A DNA stretch of 64,000 bases from Arthrobacter sp. StoSoilB22 (GCF_019977315.1 NZ_AP024652.1:3906001-3970000); one strand, 5' to 3'. Shown: positions 19,111 through 28,724, counted from the first letter of the stretch. Notes: generated by a model not told the origin, from the letters alone. Program-made: numbers and translations.

Positions 19111-21132
19111 CTACCGCCGTGGGTGGTCGTTGATCCGCACGAGGTTTCGTCCCCGCATGGTGTAGAGGTAGCCGTCCTCGTCATTGTTGATGTGCGAGCC
19201 GCTGTACCAGGCGCCGTCGATATCAGCCACCACGGTGGCTACTTCGAAGGTCTTCGGGTCGAAGCGGAAGACGTGGGTGTTGGAAACGCCGTACACCGCA
19301 CCGCGGTTGGTGACCAGGGCCGCGAAGCCGTAGCTGACCGAGGTGATGTCCGAACGGTGAACAACCTTGCGTTTGGGTAGGTCTATGACAAAAAGGCCAC
19401 CCTTGCGCGTCACACCGTAGAGGTACTTGCCCTGCACGGCGAGGGCTGCGATGCCCGCACCGTCGCCGGCATCCAGTCGCCACGATTCCTTCCCTGCCAC
19501 AGGGTTGAATGCCACTACGGTTCCTGCGCCATCGAGATTTGGATTGCCGCCGCCCAAGTAGGCCACGCCGTCGCGGGACGCCACCGCCCGGAGCAACTGC
19601 ACGTTGTCGATCGGGTTCAGGAAGAATCCCTTCTTGCCCGTCCGGGGATCATAGGTCCATAGTGAGCCGCCGCCCTCGGTGTCCGCTTGCGCCGCCACGA
19701 GGACCAGTTCGTTGCGCTCGTCCCAGCAGACGTCCAGGGGACGGTTCTGTTCGGCAGGGAACGTTGCCACCTGCGTGATCGGCTTTCCGTTCCGGGGGTC
19801 GTAGCTCCAGATGCCCTGGCCGCTGTATTGCCCGGTGTACAGGGCGCCGTTGACCACGATCGCGTCTTTCGCCTCTCCCGGGGCGTTCATGTTGTTGACT
19901 TGCCCGGTCCGTAGCGAGCGGCGTGCAATGACGCCGTTGCCTCCCACATAGACGTAGCCCGCGCCCGCCGCGATTCCCATGACGGATTGCGGATCAGCGG
20001 GTGCGCCGGCTTCGCCGAGGTCGGTGGTCGTGGTGCTGCCGGTTGCGGGGTCGATCTCCGCCACGAAGCCGTAGCCCGAGGTGACCAACACCTTGCCGCC
20101 CTTGGCGTCGACACCCCAGATCTCCCCCAGTGAAGGCCCTTGGTACGGCACCGCCGAGATCGCGTTGGCGGACAAGCTATAAGCAATCAGCCCGGTTTCG
20201 TTGGCGAAGTACACTTTGTCGCCAATGGCCGCAAAGTTCTTGGCTGTCTTCCCCTCGGAGAGGGTTTGCACGTAGGTTTTCGGGTTGCTGAGACTCACAG
20301 CAGCAATCTTGGAGTTCTCCAGGGAACCGGCAGAGCTCACCATCAGCTTGTCTCCCACGATGCCAAGATCGCGGATGCTGGGATCCTTCAGCATTTCGAC
20401 CGGAGTGACATTGGTGAAGGTCTTGGCAGCGCGGTCATAAGCGAACAAGCAGGCCCGGCTTGCGCCGCTTCCACCATTGAGCGTGCTGCCTGCCCCGAAG
20501 AAGATCGTGGAGTCGGTGGCGGCCACCGCACGGGCGAGGGTGGCACCGGCGTCGGGGATTCCCAGGCTGGTGATCTGCCCGGTGGCGGGGTCGAACTCCC
20601 ACAGTGCAGGCGGCGTCGGGCTGCCGCCACCCACAATATAGAGGCGACCGTTGGGCGCAACGCTGAGGTCCCGGACGTCCCGGTCTCCGATGTAGCCGAT
20701 CGCCGTAGCCTTGGTGCCGAGACTGTTCAGGTCCCAGCGGAACAGGTTGGGCAGCACGCCTGTGGACTTCTGCAGGACACCGGCGTAGAGGTACCGGCCG
20801 GAAGCGTCGGCGGCCAGGGTCTGAATGGAGTGCCCGTTGCTGATTTCGGTCTGGCCAATGACCTTCCCGGTGGGGAGGTGGAAGGCAATAATCCGGACGG
20901 GCTCCAGGTTACGGGAACCGATGTAAAGAACGTCGCCAACCAGCAAGCCGCTCATCAAGGAGAACTGTACGACGGCGGGACCCAGGTCCAGGATTTCCGT
21001 CGCCTTTGGCTTGGACCCCAGGAGGCCGGACGCCGACGCCGGTTGGCCGGCTGCCAGCCCGATGGCCGCGGCGAGCGACGCTGCTCCGCCTACTTGCAGG
21101 ACTGACCGTCTGCTGATGTTCGATTTCTTCAT
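19111..21132 (-). CDS. Exported beta-propeller-like protein B (unknown function)
   Basis: A 673-residue paralogue of the protein at 14228. The two share long matching stretches (for example DLGPAVVQFSLMS then LLVGD, YIGSRNL, AADxxGRYLYAGV, NRPLDVCWD). It has a twin-arginine-like signal peptide (SRRSVLQVGG, hydrophobic core, ASA cleavage region at about residue 35) and the same repeated beta-rich units. It ends RINDHPRR without the Lys-rich tail of protein A. It is divergent from the ABC importer operon and shares its control region. Function unknown; a sugar-polymer role is inferred from context. Confidence 0.75.
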   Translation of the reverse strand: MKKSNISRRSVLQVGGAASLAAAIGLAAGQPASASGLLGSKPKATEILDLGPAVVQFSLMSGLLVGDVLYIGSRNLEPVRIIAFHLPTGKVIGQTEISNGHSIQTLAADASGRYLYAGVLQKSTGVLPNLFRWDLNSLGTKATAIGYIGDRDVRDLSVAPNGRLYIVGGGSPTPPALWEFDPATGQITSLGIPDAGATLARAVAATDSTIFFGAGSTLNGGSGASRACLFAYDRAAKTFTNVTPVEMLKDPSIRDLGIVGDKLMVSSAGSLENSKIAAVSLSNPKTYVQTLSEGKTAKNFAAIGDKVYFANETGLIAYSLSANAISAVPYQGPSLGEIWGVDAKGGKVLVTSGYGFVAEIDPATGSTTTTDLGEAGAPADPQSVMGIAAGAGYVYVGGNGVIARRSLRTGQVNNMNAPGEAKDAIVVNGALYTGQYSGQGIWSYDPRNGKPITQVATFPAEQNRPLDVCWDERNELVLVAAQADTEGGGSLWTYDPRTGKKGFFLNPIDNVQLLRAVASRDGVAYLGGGNPNLDGAGTVVAFNPVAGKESWRLDAGDGAGIAALAVQGKYLYGVTRKGGLFVIDLPKRKVVHRSDITSVSYGFAALVTNRGAVYGVSNTHVFRFDPKTFEVATVVADIDGAWYSGSHINNDEDGYLYTMRGRNLVRINDHPRR

Positions 21133-21224
21133 GGGAATCCCTGTTCTTAGGTAATGACTTTTCAGTAGTCGCCGTTTCGGGTGTCCAGAATTCATAGCAG
21201 CGCGGAGCTGACAGCGTCCAGCAT

Positions 21225-21320
21225 TTCTGTTCGTTCAAACAGAATTTGCCACAGACATGACCGGCTGAACTGATGAATTTCGACACATTCGCATCTTGCC
21301 CATGTTCGAAAATGTTTGAA
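21225..21320. promoter_or_regulatory. Divergent control region, propeller B and ABC importer
   Basis: Two palindromic sites are visible. TTCGAAAATGTTTGAA (21305-21320) is the most symmetric form of the motif found at 14086 and 16312, and a further TGTTCGAA follows at 21331. An inverted repeat with perfect 7-bp arms (TTCTGTT at 21225, AACAGAA at 21238) lies nearer propeller B. One site near each start fits a shared repressor, most simply the DeoR-headed regulator. Confidence 0.6.
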
Positions 21321-21421
21321 ATCTTGTAGATGTTCGAAGTGGCGCGGTTACATGGATCCATCGCATGTGGCCCCAACCACACAACCCTTCTTCGCATCTC
21401 AAGTCTTCAAAGGAGAACACC

Positions 21422-22735
21422 ATGAAGCGTCGTCATCTCTTTGCCGGAGTAGCTGGCTTGGCTGCCAGCACTCTGTTGCTGGCCGCCTGCGGCACCGGCC
21501 CCACCCCTGCGGCAGCGCCCACACCCACGGAAGACCCTTCAGGTTCCATCACCTTCTGGTCCTCGTTGGCAGGCATGGACAAAGTGGCTGAAGCGTTCAA
21601 CGCCAGCCAGGACAAGATCAAGGTCAGCTTCGAAACCATTCCCAACGGTGCCAACGGTGGTTACGCAAAGCTCTCCACCGCCATCACGGCAGGCAACGGC
21701 CCGGACGTAGCCACCATCGAATACCCGCAGCTGCCCCAGTTCGTCAGCAACAGCCAGGTGATCCCGCTCGATGGCCTGATCAACAAGGCCGAAACTGTGG
21801 ACAAACTCACGGACGAGACCAAGGCTTTGGTCCAGTTCGGTGAGAAGACCTATGCGCTTCCATACGACGCAGCCCCCATGCTCATGTGGTATCGCCAAGA
21901 CATGCTGGCGAAGGCCGGCGTCGAGGTCCCCAAGACCTGGGATGAATTCGAAGAAGCCGGCAAAAAGCTCAAGGCCGTAGCGCCCGACTCCTACCTGGCC
22001 AGCTTCAACCCCAACGAGGTAGCGGCGAGCGCCGGCTTGGCCTGGCAGGCAGGTGCCAAGTGGTTCGGAACCGAAGGCGACAGCTGGAAGGTGGGCGTCA
22101 ATGATGAAGCGACGCAGAAGGTTGCCTCCTACTGGCAGAAGCTCATTGACCAGAAGATCGTCAAGGTCAGCCAGGCCTACAGTGACGAGTGGAGTTTGGA
22201 CCTGGCCAACAGCAACGTAGTTGGTGTCCTCGGTGCCAACTGGAGCGCAACCGGTATCCAGAAGCGCACCGAAGCCAGCGGCCAGAAGGGCCAGTGGATC
22301 GCTGCAGAACTGCCCACCTGGGGCGAGGAGTCCGGTGCCTTTTACGGCGGATCCAGCTTCAACGTGACCAAGAGCAGCAAGAACCCGGCAGCGGCCGCCA
22401 AGTTTGTAGAGTTCCTCACCAGCAGCCAGGAAGCCATTAAGGCCCGTGGCAACACCGGCTCCGCGTTCCTGGCCTTCCCGGGCCTGACTCCGGTGGCACA
22501 GAAGGCCTATGACGCCAGCTACTTCGGCAACGACATCTATGAGGTCTTCAACAAGGCGTACGGCACCATCACCCCGGGCTGGCAGTGGGGTCCCAACTGG
22601 GACATCACCAACACCGCCCTCAAAGACGCCTACGGCAAGCTGACCACCGGCGGCACCATCCGTGACGCCGTCGATACTGCCCAGGACGCCACCGTGGCAA
22701 GTCTGAAGCAGGCCGGTCTGTCCGTCACAGAGTAA
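21422..22735 (+). CDS. ABC transporter sugar-binding lipoprotein
   Basis: A 437-residue extracellular solute-binding protein, family 1. The signal peptide MKRRHLFAGVAG leads to the lipobox LAAC, so the mature protein is anchored by lipid at Cys. Family features include ITFWSSLAGMDKVAEAFN after the signal and the YALPYDAAPMLMWYRQDML segment, as in maltose- and oligosaccharide-binding proteins. AAAGGAGAA precedes ATG 21422. It is followed by two permeases; no ATPase gene is nearby, so a shared ATPase of the MsiK type is likely. Confidence 0.93.
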   Translation: MKRRHLFAGVAGLAASTLLLAACGTGPTPAAAPTPTEDPSGSITFWSSLAGMDKVAEAFNASQDKIKVSFETIPNGANGGYAKLSTAITAGNGPDVATIEYPQLPQFVSNSQVIPLDGLINKAETVDKLTDETKALVQFGEKTYALPYDAAPMLMWYRQDMLAKAGVEVPKTWDEFEEAGKKLKAVAPDSYLASFNPNEVAASAGLAWQAGAKWFGTEGDSWKVGVNDEATQKVASYWQKLIDQKIVKVSQAYSDEWSLDLANSNVVGVLGANWSATGIQKRTEASGQKGQWIAAELPTWGEESGAFYGGSSFNVTKSSKNPAAAAKFVEFLTSSQEAIKARGNTGSAFLAFPGLTPVAQKAYDASYFGNDIYEVFNKAYGTITPGWQWGPNWDITNTALKDAYGKLTTGGTIRDAVDTAQDATVASLKQAGLSVTE

Positions 22736-22777
22736 CTCCGTCACCGAAGAGCCACTCACCGAGTAGCCACACAGGCA

Positions 22778-22800
22778 GGGGGCCTCATGATGAGGCCCCC
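22778..22800 (+). terminator. Perfect hairpin between binding protein and first permease
   Basis: GGGGGCCTCAT and its exact complement (11-bp arms, one-base centre) lie at 22778-22800, between the lipoprotein stop and the permease ribosome-binding site. There is no strong T-run. Such hairpins commonly protect the 3' end of the binding-protein mRNA and reduce read-through to the permeases, giving more binding protein than permease. Confidence 0.75.
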
Positions 22801-22819
22801 TCCCAGCTAGGAGAATCCC

Positions 22820-23752
22820 ATGGCCACCCAGGCCCTCACCACCACAGTGCGCCGCCAAGGCCGCGCACTGGCGGGAACCGGCGGAAGGACTGCCGCACTG
22901 TTCCTGGTTCCCTTCTTCGCGGTCTTCGCGATCGCCATGATCGCACCGGTGATCTACTCCCTGGTGCTGAGTTTCCACTCGCAGCAAAAGTCCGGGCTGG
23001 GCTTCGGTGAAGCCAAGACGGTCTTCGTAGGACTCGAGAACTATGCGCAGGTCTTCCAGTCCGAAACGTTTGTGGAAGGCATCGCCCGCCTTGGCTTGTA
23101 CTGCCTGATCTACATTCCCTGCATGGTGGGCGGCGCAGTGGTCTTCGCCCTCCTCCTGGACGCAACGGTGGCCAAGGCGCGCAAGCTCTTCCAGCTCCTG
23201 GTATTTCTTCCCCACGCAGTCCCCGGCGTCATCGCCGCCCTCATTTGGGCCTACCTCTACACCCCTGGTATCAGCCCGCTGGTCCAGGCTCTCCAAGGCG
23301 GCGGGATCCAGGTCAACTTCCTCGACGCGCACTTGGTCCTTCCGTCCATCGTGAACATCGGGGTCTGGGAATGGACCGGTTACAACGTCATCATCCTGTT
23401 CACCGCTTTGCAGGCAGTTCCCCGCGAAATCCTGGAAGCCGCCCGCGTGGACGGTGCCGGCGAAATCCGCGCTGCCATCAGCATCAAGTTCCCGCTGATC
23501 CTTCCGGCATTGAGTGTCATCATGCTCTTCACCATCATCGGAACCCTGCAGTTGTTCACGGAACCGTCCATCATCTCCAAGGCCACAGCATCAGTCACCA
23601 GTACCTGGGTTCCCAACCTCTGGGCCTATGACGCGGCCTTCATCCGCCACAACCTCAACCAGGCCGCGGCTGCCTCCATCATCATCGCCGGGCTGGCAGC
23701 AGTACTGTCCCTGGCCGTCACCCGCCTAAGCTCCAGGATGAACAAATCATGA
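22820..23752 (+). CDS. ABC sugar permease, MalF type
   Basis: A 310-residue inner-membrane permease with six predicted helices. The ATPase-contact EAA loop is visible as EILEAARVDGAGEIRAAISIKFPLI (about residues 205-230). It pairs with the permease at 23749 and the binding lipoprotein at 21422. Its stop overlaps the next start by 4 bp (ATGA). TAGGAGAA before ATG 22820 is a good ribosome-binding site. Confidence 0.92.
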   Translation: MATQALTTTVRRQGRALAGTGGRTAALFLVPFFAVFAIAMIAPVIYSLVLSFHSQQKSGLGFGEAKTVFVGLENYAQVFQSETFVEGIARLGLYCLIYIPCMVGGAVVFALLLDATVAKARKLFQLLVFLPHAVPGVIAALIWAYLYTPGISPLVQALQGGGIQVNFLDAHLVLPSIVNIGVWEWTGYNVIILFTALQAVPREILEAARVDGAGEIRAAISIKFPLILPALSVIMLFTIIGTLQLFTEPSIISKATASVTSTWVPNLWAYDAAFIRHNLNQAAAASIIIAGLAAVLSLAVTRLSSRMNKS

Positions 23753-24684
23753 GCGCCTCAACACTCTCCCGCCCACACGGCACAGCTCCTTCCGAACAAG
23801 CTCACCGCCGCACCGGACCCCGTTCCAACCGCGGCAGTTCCAACCGCGGGGGCGGCTTCGCCAGCAAGCTCACCGTCCACGGGCTCCTGATCATCGGCTC
23901 CGCCTACATGGTGGTACCGGTCCTGTGGCTGGTGTTCGCTTCCACCAAGAACGCTGCAGACCTGTATGGCACCAGCGCCTATGCCTTGGGCAACTTCTCC
24001 TTGTTCGAGAACATCGCCAACGTGGCCAATCAGGATGGCGGCCTGTTCTTCCGCTGGCTGGCCAACTCCGTGATGTATGCCGGTGTTGGCGCTGTACTGG
24101 GCAGCCTGATTTCGGTCATGGCCGGCTATGCGTTCGACAAATTCCACTTCCGCTGGAAGGACTCGCTGTTCGGTTTCGTCCTGGTGGGTGTCCTGATTCC
24201 CAACACGGCCACAGTGCTGCCCATGTACCTCCTGGCATCCCTGGTGGGCATGACCAACACCATCTGGGCAGTCCTCATCCCGGTCCTTTGCAACCCCTTC
24301 GGCGTGTACCTGGCCCGGATTTACTCCGCCAGCTACGTTCCGGCCGAAACCCTTGAAGCCGCGCGCATGGACGGGGCCGGACCCATCCGGTCCTTCTTCT
24401 CGCTGGGCTTGCCCATGATGATGCCGGGCTACATCACCATCGCCCTTTTCCAGTTCGTGGGGGTGTGGAACAACTTCATGCTCCCCTTGGTGATGCTCCA
24501 GGACCAGCAACTGCTGCCCGTCAGCGTCGGCATCTCCATCTGGCAGGGCTACTCGGTACCGCAGCCCGAATTCACGCCCATGGTCATCACGGGTTCGCTG
24601 TTGTCCATCATTCCGCTGCTGGTGGCATTCATCATGCTGCAGCGTTTCTGGAAGTCCGGCCTCACCGCAGGGAGCGTCAAGTGA
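23749..24684 (+). CDS. ABC sugar permease, MalG type
   Basis: A 311-residue permease with a soluble Ser/Arg/Gly-rich N-terminus of about 40 residues and six predicted helices. The EAA loop reads ETLEAARMDGAGPIRSFFSLGLPMM. It is coupled by 4-bp overlaps to the permease before it and the dehydrogenase after it. Together they would import an oligosaccharide of unknown identity. Confidence 0.92.
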   Translation: MSASTLSRPHGTAPSEQAHRRTGPRSNRGSSNRGGGFASKLTVHGLLIIGSAYMVVPVLWLVFASTKNAADLYGTSAYALGNFSLFENIANVANQDGGLFFRWLANSVMYAGVGAVLGSLISVMAGYAFDKFHFRWKDSLFGFVLVGVLIPNTATVLPMYLLASLVGMTNTIWAVLIPVLCNPFGVYLARIYSASYVPAETLEAARMDGAGPIRSFFSLGLPMMMPGYITIALFQFVGVWNNFMLPLVMLQDQQLLPVSVGISIWQGYSVPQPEFTPMVITGSLLSIIPLLVAFIMLQRFWKSGLTAGSVK

Positions 24685-25694
24685 CCACCACCGAGCTGAA
24701 CGTCGCACTGGCCATGGGTCCCGGCGTCGTATCCCGGGTCTTCCCCTCCCGTAGGCTGGAGTCCCTGCCCCGTGGACTGCGGCTGCTCAGCCCGGAGCCC
24801 ATGGAGGATTTCACGTCGTCGCGTTCACTGGAGCTCCTCGCGGAGACGGACATCCTCATCACCGGCTGGGGTTGCCCGAAGCTGGACTCCGTTGCCCTGA
24901 CCGCGGCCCCGCGTTTGACCCACGTCCTCCACGCCGGAGGTACGGTCAAGCATCACGTCAGCGATGAGTGCTGGGAGCGTGGCATCCACATCAGCACGGC
25001 CGCGGACGCCAACTCCATTCCGGTTGCCGAATACACGGTGGCCATGATCCTGCTGGCCAACAAGAGAGTCCTGCAGATCGCCCGCAAGCTCCACACCGAG
25101 AAGGTCGAAATCGAGCCGGACCTGGTGTTTCCGGACATGGGCAACTTCGGCAAGCGAGTAGGCATCATCGGGGCCTCCAGGATCGGCAGGCATGTAATCC
25201 GCCTGCTTAAGGCCTACGACCTTCAGATCGTGGTGGCCGATCCCTTCCTGGACGACGCCGAGGCGGCCGTCCTCGGCGTCGAACGTCTCAGCCTGGAAGA
25301 GCTGGTAGCGGGTTGTGACGTCGTGAGCCTCCACGCGCCGTCGCTCCCGTCCACCCTCAATCTGGTCCACGAAGGGCTTGTAGCCGGCCTCAAACCCGGA
25401 GCCACCTTCATCAACACAGCCCGCGGGGAACTGGTGGACCAGGACGCACTCCTTCGTCGCATTGAGCAGGGAGACCTTTACGCCGTACTGGACGTGACCA
25501 CCCCCTGGGTGCTTCCGGCTGACTCCGGCTTCTACACACATCCCAACGTGCTGCTGACACCACATCTGGCGGGTTCGCTGGGAACGGAGTTGGAACGCAT
25601 GGCTGTCAGCACCATCCAAGAAGCCCGTCGGGTGGCCCGGGGCGAACCGCTCCTCCACAGGCTGCACGCGAAGGATCTCGCCTTCACCGCCTGA
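24681..25694 (+). CDS. D-2-hydroxyacid dehydrogenase (NAD-binding)
   Basis: A 337-residue member of the D-isomer-specific 2-hydroxyacid dehydrogenase family. The NAD-binding loop is VGIIGASRIGRHVI (about residues 154-167), the substrate Arg lies in INTARGELVDQDAL, and the catalytic His is in LTPHLAGS. The GTG start at 24681 overlaps the permease stop (GTGA), so it belongs to the importer operon. It probably oxidises or reduces an acid derived from the imported sugar; the actual substrate is unknown. Confidence 0.88.
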   Translation: MTTTELNVALAMGPGVVSRVFPSRRLESLPRGLRLLSPEPMEDFTSSRSLELLAETDILITGWGCPKLDSVALTAAPRLTHVLHAGGTVKHHVSDECWERGIHISTAADANSIPVAEYTVAMILLANKRVLQIARKLHTEKVEIEPDLVFPDMGNFGKRVGIIGASRIGRHVIRLLKAYDLQIVVADPFLDDAEAAVLGVERLSLEELVAGCDVVSLHAPSLPSTLNLVHEGLVAGLKPGATFINTARGELVDQDALLRRIEQGDLYAVLDVTTPWVLPADSGFYTHPNVLLTPHLAGSLGTELERMAVSTIQEARRVARGEPLLHRLHAKDLAFTA

Positions 25695-25777
25695 CGACTG
25701 GCATACTCAACACCATCGCTCCAACTCATCCATGGACTGTCTCATCTCCTTGGACCGACTCAACAACGGGGGCCTGA

Positions 25778-28210
25778 GTGCCGGAAAACGCGAAGGATGA
25801 ACCAGGGGCGGCCGTCCGGCTCGTCGGATCTGCCGTGCAAGGCCTGAGCACTGCCGAGGTCGCCGAGAGGGTGGCCGCGGGGCAAACCAACGCGTTCGTC
25901 CAAGACACCAGCCGCAGCGTCTGGAGCATCGTCCGCGCCAACGTGCTCACCCTGTTCAACGGCATCATCCTGGCCTGCTTCATTGTTCTGTTCGCGATCG
26001 GCCGCTGGCAGGATGCCCTCTTCGGTTTCAGCGCCATCGCCAACGCCGTGATCGGCAGTGTCCAGGAGTACCGGGCCAAGCGTGCGTTGGACCGACTGGC
26101 GCTCCTAAACGCGCCGCATGCCCGGGTAATGCGTGATGGATCAGAGGCAGAGATCGCCCTCGATGACGTTGTGCTGGACGACACCCTCGTCCTGAGGGCC
26201 GGAGACCAGGTGCCGGCGGACGGTTTGGTGTCTGGATCACGCGGACTCCAAGTGGACGAATCCATGCTGACAGGCGAATCCGATGCCGTGGAGAAGGAAA
26301 TCGGGGATCGCGTGTTGTCCGGCTCTGTGGTGGTCGCCGGTGAAGGGTCAGCGGTGGTGGATCGGGTGGGCGCAGATTCCTTCGCCAACTCGCTCGCCGC
26401 GGAAGCCAAACGATTCTCCCTTGTAGCGTCCGAGCTCCGCTCCTCGATCGACCGCGTCCTGAAATGGGTCACCTGGTTCGTCGGTCCCGTGGCGTTATTG
26501 GTTCTGAACGCACAGATGATTGCCCAGGGCGGGTGGGCAGAGGCCTCGGCAAGTGGAGCGTGGCGGGACGCAGCGACGGCGACTATTGCCGCCGTCGTCG
26601 CCATGGTCCCACTGGGGCTGGTGCTGATGACCAGCATCACCTTCGCTGTGGGGGCGGTAAAGCTGGCCCGCCAGCAGGTGCTGGTGCAGGAGCTGCCCGC
26701 GGTGGAAGGACTTGCCCGGGTGGATATCATTTGCCTCGACAAGACCGGGACACTCACCCAGGGCGACATCGTTTTCGACGACGCGCACCCGCTCACCGCC
26801 CGTCCTGGTTGGGAGTCGGTGCTGTCCTGGTATGGCGTGCAGAAAGATGCGAACGCAACGGCCCGCAGCCTCGCCGGCCACTTCAACGAGCCAGCCAGCC
26901 TCCCACTTGACCGGGTGCCCTTCTCGTCCGCCCGCAAATGGAGCGCGGTGATTTTCGAGGACGGGATGTGGATCCTGGGCGGCCCGGAAATGGTGTTCCC
27001 GGACCGCGACTCCAGCGATCCCGTGAAGCGGCAACTTGCCACCCAAGCCGCGGAGTTGGCAACCACCGGCCGGCGCACGCTGGTCCTTGCCCACGGCACA
27101 CCCACCGACGACGAGACTGTTCCGCCAGATGCTGTCCCAGTGGTCCTCCTGACGTTCAAGGAGAATATCCGTCCCGACGCTGCGGAGACACTCACGTATT
27201 TCGCAGCACAGGATGTGGATGTCCGGATCATTTCCGGTGACAACCCACAAACGGTGGCCGCGATCGCCCGGGAAGTGGGGCTGGATGCACCTCACGGCTT
27301 TGATGCCCGCGAATTGCCCGACGACGACCACGATTTGCTGGAAGTCATCAACAACAACGTGGTCTTTGGCCGGGTGACTCCAGACCAGAAGAAAAGGATC
27401 GTCGTTGCGCTGAAGGGTGCGGGCCGCACGGTTGCCATGACCGGCGACGGCGTCAACGATGCCTTGGCCATCAAGGAAGCCGATATTGGTGTGGCCATGA
27501 ATTCCGGTGCCGCCGCCACCAAAGCGGTGGCCCGGCTGGTGCTCCTTGACGGCAAGTTCTCGCACCTGCCCAGCGTGGTTGCCGAGGGCCGTCAGGTCAT
27601 TGCCAACATTGAGCGCGTCTCCATGCTGTTCCTGACTAAAACCGCGTACGCCACCTTCCTTGCCATCGCGTTCGGAATCCTGCTGCTGCCGTTCCCGTTC
27701 CTTCCGCGTCAGCTGAGCGTGACTGACGGCCTGACCATCGGCATTCCTGCCTTCTTCCTGGCGCTGCTGCCCAATGCTCAGCGCTACGTTCCCGGTTTCC
27801 TGCGGCGCTCACTCACTTTCGCCGTCCCTGCGGGAGTCTCCGTAACTTTGGGGCTTGCCTCCTACGCGCGGCTCGCAGCGAACATGCAAATTCCGGAAGG
27901 GGAGATCCGGACCGGGTCCACACTCATCCTGGCGATCATCGGCATCTGGATTCTGGTGGTGCTCTCACGTCCCGTCACCCGTTTCAAGGGGATGGTCATC
28001 GGCGCCATGATGATCGGGCTTGTTCTGGTCTATTCGGTGCCGATTGCCCGTGACTTCCTGCAATTCACGGATCCGACGCTGCCCACGGCAGTACTGATCC
28101 TGGGAACATCCGTTGCCTGCATCGCACTGATCGAGGTTGTCCGCTTCGTTCACCGCCGTGTTGCCTACCGGGATGCCCAGGAAGCACTACATCAGCGCGT
28201 CTCGAAGTAG
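25778..28210 (+). CDS. P-type cation-transporting ATPase, CtpE-like
   Basis: An 810-residue P-type ATPase. It has the actuator TGES (in SMLTGESDAVEK), the phosphorylated Asp at residue 321 in CLDKTGTLTQGD and the hinge MTGDGVNDALAIKEADIG. About ten membrane helices are predicted. There are no heavy-metal CPx motif and no N-terminal metal-binding domain. The whole-length pattern is like mycobacterial CtpE, a calcium-uptake ATPase, so calcium or another hard cation is likely but not proven. The GTG start at 25778 follows an ACGGGGGCC ribosome-binding site. It overlaps the convergent gene at its 3' end by 19 bp. Confidence 0.9.
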   Translation: MPENAKDEPGAAVRLVGSAVQGLSTAEVAERVAAGQTNAFVQDTSRSVWSIVRANVLTLFNGIILACFIVLFAIGRWQDALFGFSAIANAVIGSVQEYRAKRALDRLALLNAPHARVMRDGSEAEIALDDVVLDDTLVLRAGDQVPADGLVSGSRGLQVDESMLTGESDAVEKEIGDRVLSGSVVVAGEGSAVVDRVGADSFANSLAAEAKRFSLVASELRSSIDRVLKWVTWFVGPVALLVLNAQMIAQGGWAEASASGAWRDAATATIAAVVAMVPLGLVLMTSITFAVGAVKLARQQVLVQELPAVEGLARVDIICLDKTGTLTQGDIVFDDAHPLTARPGWESVLSWYGVQKDANATARSLAGHFNEPASLPLDRVPFSSARKWSAVIFEDGMWILGGPEMVFPDRDSSDPVKRQLATQAAELATTGRRTLVLAHGTPTDDETVPPDAVPVVLLTFKENIRPDAAETLTYFAAQDVDVRIISGDNPQTVAAIAREVGLDAPHGFDARELPDDDHDLLEVINNNVVFGRVTPDQKKRIVVALKGAGRTVAMTGDGVNDALAIKEADIGVAMNSGAAATKAVARLVLLDGKFSHLPSVVAEGRQVIANIERVSMLFLTKTAYATFLAIAFGILLLPFPFLPRQLSVTDGLTIGIPAFFLALLPNAQRYVPGFLRRSLTFAVPAGVSVTLGLASYARLAANMQIPEGEIRTGSTLILAIIGIWILVVLSRPVTRFKGMVIGAMMIGLVLVYSVPIARDFLQFTDPTLPTAVLILGTSVACIALIEVVRFVHRRVAYRDAQEALHQRVSK

Positions 28211-28602
28211 CGGCGTCCCCGGCCTGCCCACAGCGGCACCAGCACAGCCACCGTTGCGATGGATTGTGAGATCACAGCGGACCAATCTCCGTCCGCGGCA
28301 ATAATGAGGTCCAGCACGGCAAAAGCCAGTCCGAGCAGCATGACTGCTGTGGCGCCGCGACGGGCTGCTTCGCTTCCCCGCGCCACTCCGGAGGCCAGAC
28401 CGATCACCAACAAGCCGAACAGGATCATGCCTGCACCCAGCAGCGTGATGGGCAAAGCAATGCCGCCGGATTGGGCTTCCGGGGTGTAGCGCAGGAAAAT
28501 TGTCAGGATTCCCAAGAGGATTTGCGCGATGCCGCCGATGTACATCAGCACCACTGAGAACGTCACCACTCCGGGCCGCTGACGGCTCTCCCCCGTAGTC
28601 AT
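28192..28602 (-). CDS. Four-helix membrane protein, unknown
   Basis: A 136-residue protein with about four hydrophobic helices (residues 15-37, 48-68, 80-100, 108-125), a polar N-terminus and a basic C-terminus. No family motif is recognised. It may be one of the small tetraspan membrane proteins common in actinobacteria. ATG 28602 is preferred because upstream codons lie in the phoD promoter region. Confidence 0.65.
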   Translation of the reverse strand: MTTGESRQRPGVVTFSVVLMYIGGIAQILLGILTIFLRYTPEAQSGGIALPITLLGAGMILFGLLVIGLASGVARGSEAARRGATAVMLLGLAFAVLDLIIAADGDWSAVISQSIATVAVLVPLWAGRGRRYFETR

Positions 28603-28662
28603 GAACTGAGCATAGACGAGCCTTCCTCCACCCCAACCCGGAGTTACACCTTTTGTCACACA

Positions 28663-28684
28663 ATTAACCACTCATTCACGTCTC
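28663..28684. promoter_or_regulatory. Weak PHO-box-like direct repeat before phoD
   Basis: ATTAACC (28663) and ATTCACG (28674) are spaced 11 bp apart, as in actinobacterial PhoP boxes (GTTCACC repeats), each matching five of seven bases. The site is about 45 bp before the phoD start. Short and imperfect, so only suggestive. Confidence 0.3.
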
Positions 28685-28724
28685 CCTTGAATCCAGTCAA
28701 CCCGGGCTTCCTAGGCTCGGTCGT

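Noticed and set aside
21539..23332. 597-codon open frame on the minus strand opposite the binding protein and permease
   Set aside because: High-GC shadow of two clear transport genes; no ribosome-binding site and no recognisable domain.
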